From Saccoglossus kowalevskii (Eukaryota > Hemichordata > Enteropneusta > Harrimaniidae), in contig NW_003112473.1 of the NCBI RefSeq assembly GCF_000003605.2, positions 54,369 to 78,989 on the forward strand: a DNA stretch of 24,621 nt. Direction: 5' to 3'. Below, one piece after another: positions 21,575 through 24,621 of this stretch; position 1 is the stretch's first letter; the number at the start of each line of letters is the position of its first letter. The notes under the pieces are model-generated. The model did not search any database, was not told the origin of the DNA, and saw nothing but the letters and a program-made list of their open reading frames with translations. The translations under genes and the position numbers were made by a program.

Positions 21575-22300
21575 CGTCATCACTTTTCAGATATAAGAAA
21601 AGTAGAAGGGTGTAACAATGATATTCGATGTCTTGACCTGCACACATGTGTAGACATGTGTTGACGTATATTATCACTGTTTATTACGATATACTATGCA
21701 CGCATGACAAAAAACACCAGAATATCAGTCACATTTAAATCACGAGAAAAAGTAGTCCAGGGCCTTCTGACTCAAAACTCTAATTTCAACTTTGGCCCAT
21801 TTGTATATTTCCCTCTGAGGGACACGTACAATTATTTGGAGGTGCATACTGAACAAAATGTTTGGGTTCAAATTCAGGTTATGGGTTTATTGAACTTTTT
21901 CCAAATCACGTATATGATATACTAGTAGTCTGGTGTAATATTGTAGGTACAAAAGTTATTATATTAGTGCAGTCGTTTTAAGTTCAAAATGGACCTTACG
22001 CGGAATAAATTTGTATCAAGTTGAGTTTGGTATCATTGGAAGCGCAATTTTAAGCTGAGTAACATATCCAAAATCCACCGAAATCCACCAATGGGAAAAG
22101 TTTTTTTGTCAATTTTACCAATGGCACTTGTTTTGCCTAAAATTAAATACTGGGTACTGAAACATGGAGTTCCAATGTGATCGATTTAAAGTTCAAGTTG
22201 GAAACATATACAAACATCTAGTTGATCTTTTTAAAATGACTCTGCTGTTATAATTGTCTATTATTTGAATTTTTCAGCTATTATTAATTTTATAATATTC
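21575..22300. other. AT-rich stretch without a gene
   Basis: An open frame at 21704-21925 has no recognised homologue and no supporting splice or promoter signal. TTCAAAATGGACC (21983-21995) is another variant of the dispersed ATGG motif. Confidence 0.5.
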
Positions 22301-22312
22301 CGCGCATGCGCA
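22301..22312. promoter_or_regulatory. NRF-1 site, putative promoter of the downstream pseudogene
   Basis: CGCGCATGCGCA matches the NRF-1 palindrome. It lies 67 bp upstream of a GTAAGT donor and 470 bp upstream of the pseudogene start codon, as expected for a TATA-less promoter with a short 5' untranslated exon. The link is inferred. Confidence 0.35.
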
Positions 22313-22378
22313 GCTGATGTTCTCGCCCTTTAGCTGGATACCGTCTTTCACGGAGCTTATTCAACTAATATTATTACA

Positions 22379-22760
22379 GTAAGTGGAACCATTGTCGGAA
22401 AAAGAGGATCCACGGGCCTTTGGATTCTCCTTAGAACACATAAACTAGATGTTAAGGGCACCAGTCGTCCTGCAGCGCGCATTCGACTTTTGTACACGTT
22501 GTGCACGTAATAAGGGACCCACAACGCATGCATAAATTCTTATGTATATACACGTAATTTGAACACGTGCTGTGGCCGACCGCCGCCGTTTAAAATATGC
22601 AACTGTAACCCAATCATGGCATACTAACATATATGAGCCGTACTGTGTCATTCTGTTTTATATCGTCAATTTTTATTCACACGATAATTGTGTTACTTTT
22701 TTATTCACATAAAAAGTATTTAGCTTATCCACCTCTATAACCGAAGTTATCATTTTTGCA
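22379..22760 (+). other. Putative 5'-UTR intron of the pseudogene
   Basis: A donor CA|GTAAGT at 22379 and an acceptor CATTTTTGCAG ending at 22760 delimit 382 bp. The acceptor lies 10 bases before the ATG at 22771, a common arrangement when the first exon is non-coding. The interval carries a CACGTG E-box and a CpG-rich patch near 22570-22590. If the intron is real, this locus is not a processed cDNA copy. Confidence 0.35.
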
Positions 22761-22770
22761 GCTCATTGTG

Positions 22771-24621
22771 ATGGCGTGCAATACTGAAGAAGAAAACTGT
22801 GTGATATGCCATGAGGAATTTTATAGTGTAACCGACAAAGTTGAACTTACAAAGAAGGGCTAGCCACCTTCATCGAATATAGTCAAAAACGTAATGATAC
22901 ATCTCTGTATAACAGCCTTACATGTAAAGCTCATGATAATAGTTCTGCGGTCAAAGTACACAAGAACTGCAGACGAGACTATACAAACAAGAGACAAAGC
23001 CTTCGTCAGTCTGATGACAGAAAAGACCTTTCAACACCAAAGAGATTGCGCTCACATGATGCACATTTTCAGTGGAAAACAAAATGCTTCTTTTATGCTG
23101 AAACCATTGACGAACGTCATCCAGAGATCCCTTCTCGTAAAGCAAGTATTCTTCCCTTCAAAAATATTATTCTTGGACAGTGCAAAATACGAGGAGGTGA
23201 TTGGGCAACAGATGTGGAAACAAGGTTGAATGGATGTTTCGATTTACCTGCAGTGGATGCTTCTATCATAAGCTATGTCACACGAAGTTTATGCTAAATA
23301 GGAAGCTTCCTTCATCTGGGCAGGTTTCTGGGAGTAGCAGGGGAAGAAAACCAGATGCTACCATGCTACAATACTTCAATATGTTGTGCATTTGGCTTGA
23401 AAATGAAGCAGAAGAGGAGCTTTACACATTAAATGAACTTGCGATAAAGATGTCTGAATTTGCAGATGGCGAAAGTGTATACAGTGCTAAATGGTTAAAA
23501 TAAAAACTTATTGATCGATACAAGGATTCGGTGTACTTTACAGAAAAAGAAGGCCGATCGAACATCGTATGTTTCAGGAGTACAACAATTTCGATTATCA
23601 ATGAGAAATGGTACAGTGATAGAAAGAACAAGGTGCAAGATGAGGCAGAACGTATTGTGGAGACAGCTGCTAAGATTATTTTGTCTGAGATCAGAGCCAT
23701 GGAGTACAACAATAATCAATACCCTATCATAGAGGACATATCAAGGCCAGAAAAACAGGAGTCATGCATACCAAACTGTTTGTAGAAGTTTTTGAAAGTT
23801 CCTGTAAAATCACCTGTGAAACAAAAGAGCATTGGGCAATGTATTGTGTATTCTGTGCGGCCAAGATCTGTCATACCTTCGATATTGTTTGGTTTGGGTG
23901 TTGAAATGGACCAGGATTTTCCGTTTCATACGATGAAGTAACACGTTTTAAACAAAATGTTGTACAAAACATAAATGTGGAAGACATTTTGAGCTGCCAT
24001 CCTGCTGGTAGTTTTACTCAATGGATAGCTGACAATGTTGATCACAATATTGTTACAATCGATGGCAAACATACTTTCCATGGAATGGGTATTGTGAGTT
24101 CCACAACAGGCACATTTGTAATTGAAAGAATACCTCAACAGCATTCCATACCTAGGCAGAAATTGTTGAAAGCAAATGAAGCTGTTGCCAACAAAGGAGT
24201 CAAGATAGTCCAATATATCAGTTCATGTAAGCCTGGCTTATCATACAGTCATCCAGTTGGCCTTAAGTACGACCTAGTTTGGCATTCTGGAAATTACTTC
24301 AGAAATATGAAGGATCTGAGACCAGGTTGGTCTGGATTCATGCAAGATGCAAGCATTGGAACATATCCACCAAAAGCAGATGTCCATCTTCTACCAATAA
24401 TAGACCTGAATCCATCTGACCAAACATGTCTTTACTCAACACTGTTGTTTGTTGAATCTTAAGCCAAGAAACTAAATATTACCACACCTTGCATCACATT
24501 TGATCAACCACTTTGGGTTAAAGCTATGGATGTTATAAAAAACAAATCAGTACACATAATGTGCCGATTGGGTGGATTTCACACTTTAATGAGTTTCATG
24601 GGTAGTATTGGTACTATGAGG
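22771..24621 (+). pseudogene. Degraded zinc-finger-like gene of an expanded, probably transposon-derived animal family; cut by window end
   Basis: Coding similarity runs continuously to the right edge but changes frame. Frame one, from ATG 22771, carries CVICHEEF and stops at TAG 22861. Frame two continues with LATFIEYSQKR, VHKNCRRDYT (22956-22985) and WKTKCFF, to TAA 23295. Frame three starts near 23270 with YHKLCHTKF and reads to about 23913 through stops TAA 23501 and TAG 23783. Frame four (about 23914 onward) carries ADNVDHN, HTFHGMG, LVWHSGNYF and, past TAA 24460, CRLGGFHTLMSF. The first two breaks fit single-base losses. At the third, VEMDQ meets GFSVSYDEV directly, where I recall extra residues in relatives. 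The CxxC...HxxC pattern suggests N-terminal zinc binding; a Cys expected after CFF is Tyr (TAT 23094). I recall similar proteins as numerous predictions in cnidarians and molluscs. Their function is not known to me; an RNase H-like fold is only a guess. Confidence 0.75.

Noticed and set aside
21860-21880. GGTTCAAATTC resembling a tRNA B box
   Set aside because: No matching A box or cloverleaf could be drawn around it.

Overview
This window is eukaryotic and almost certainly from an animal, most likely an invertebrate metazoan. It is AT-rich, long reading frames are scarce, and it holds a 58-bp minisatellite and several microsatellites. Its only long protein-coding similarity is a broken gene of a type I recall as widely dispersed in cnidarian, mollusc and other invertebrate genomes. 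Nothing looks bacterial or organellar. The species cannot be fixed from sequence alone.

Positions 1-8200 are intergenic or intronic DNA. A possible coding exon with a strong splice donor sits at 32-123. A second CpG-richer island at 7740-8190 holds two start-codon exons with donors. These 8 kb also contain five of the window's six perfect TGACGTCA elements, a 40-bp dispersed repeat in two copies (1330 and 6118) with an NRF-1-like core, and a separated inverted repeat (2949-3165). Positions 8200-17000 are very AT-rich and hold little beyond homopolymers, a (GA)n tract, isolated transcription-factor-like motifs and one ambiguous coding-like island (11880-12036).

Positions 17000-19870 are the repeat-rich core. 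A degenerate array of seven units is built around an ATGGCGnCCAAACCACGTG core, with alternating long and short spacing. It is followed by two TTTA-rich tracts, then a 58-bp minisatellite of 18 full units plus one truncated unit (18493-19572). Less than 90 bp further on lies a 98-bp fragment of the large-subunit (28S) rRNA gene (19659-19756) out of its normal context.

Positions 19870-22300 hold promoter-like sites: an NRF-1-like palindrome, head-to-head ETS motifs within a hairpin, a CCAAT box, and a CRE followed by a TATA box. No convincing gene is attached to them.

Positions 22300-24621 contain a zinc-finger-like, probably mobile-element-derived gene of an expanded animal family, now a pseudogene. 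A plausible NRF-1-type promoter and one 5' intron precede it. It has at least three frame changes and three in-frame stops and runs off the right edge. No intact gene is demonstrated anywhere in the window. The short exon calls are gene-structure inferences made by eye.
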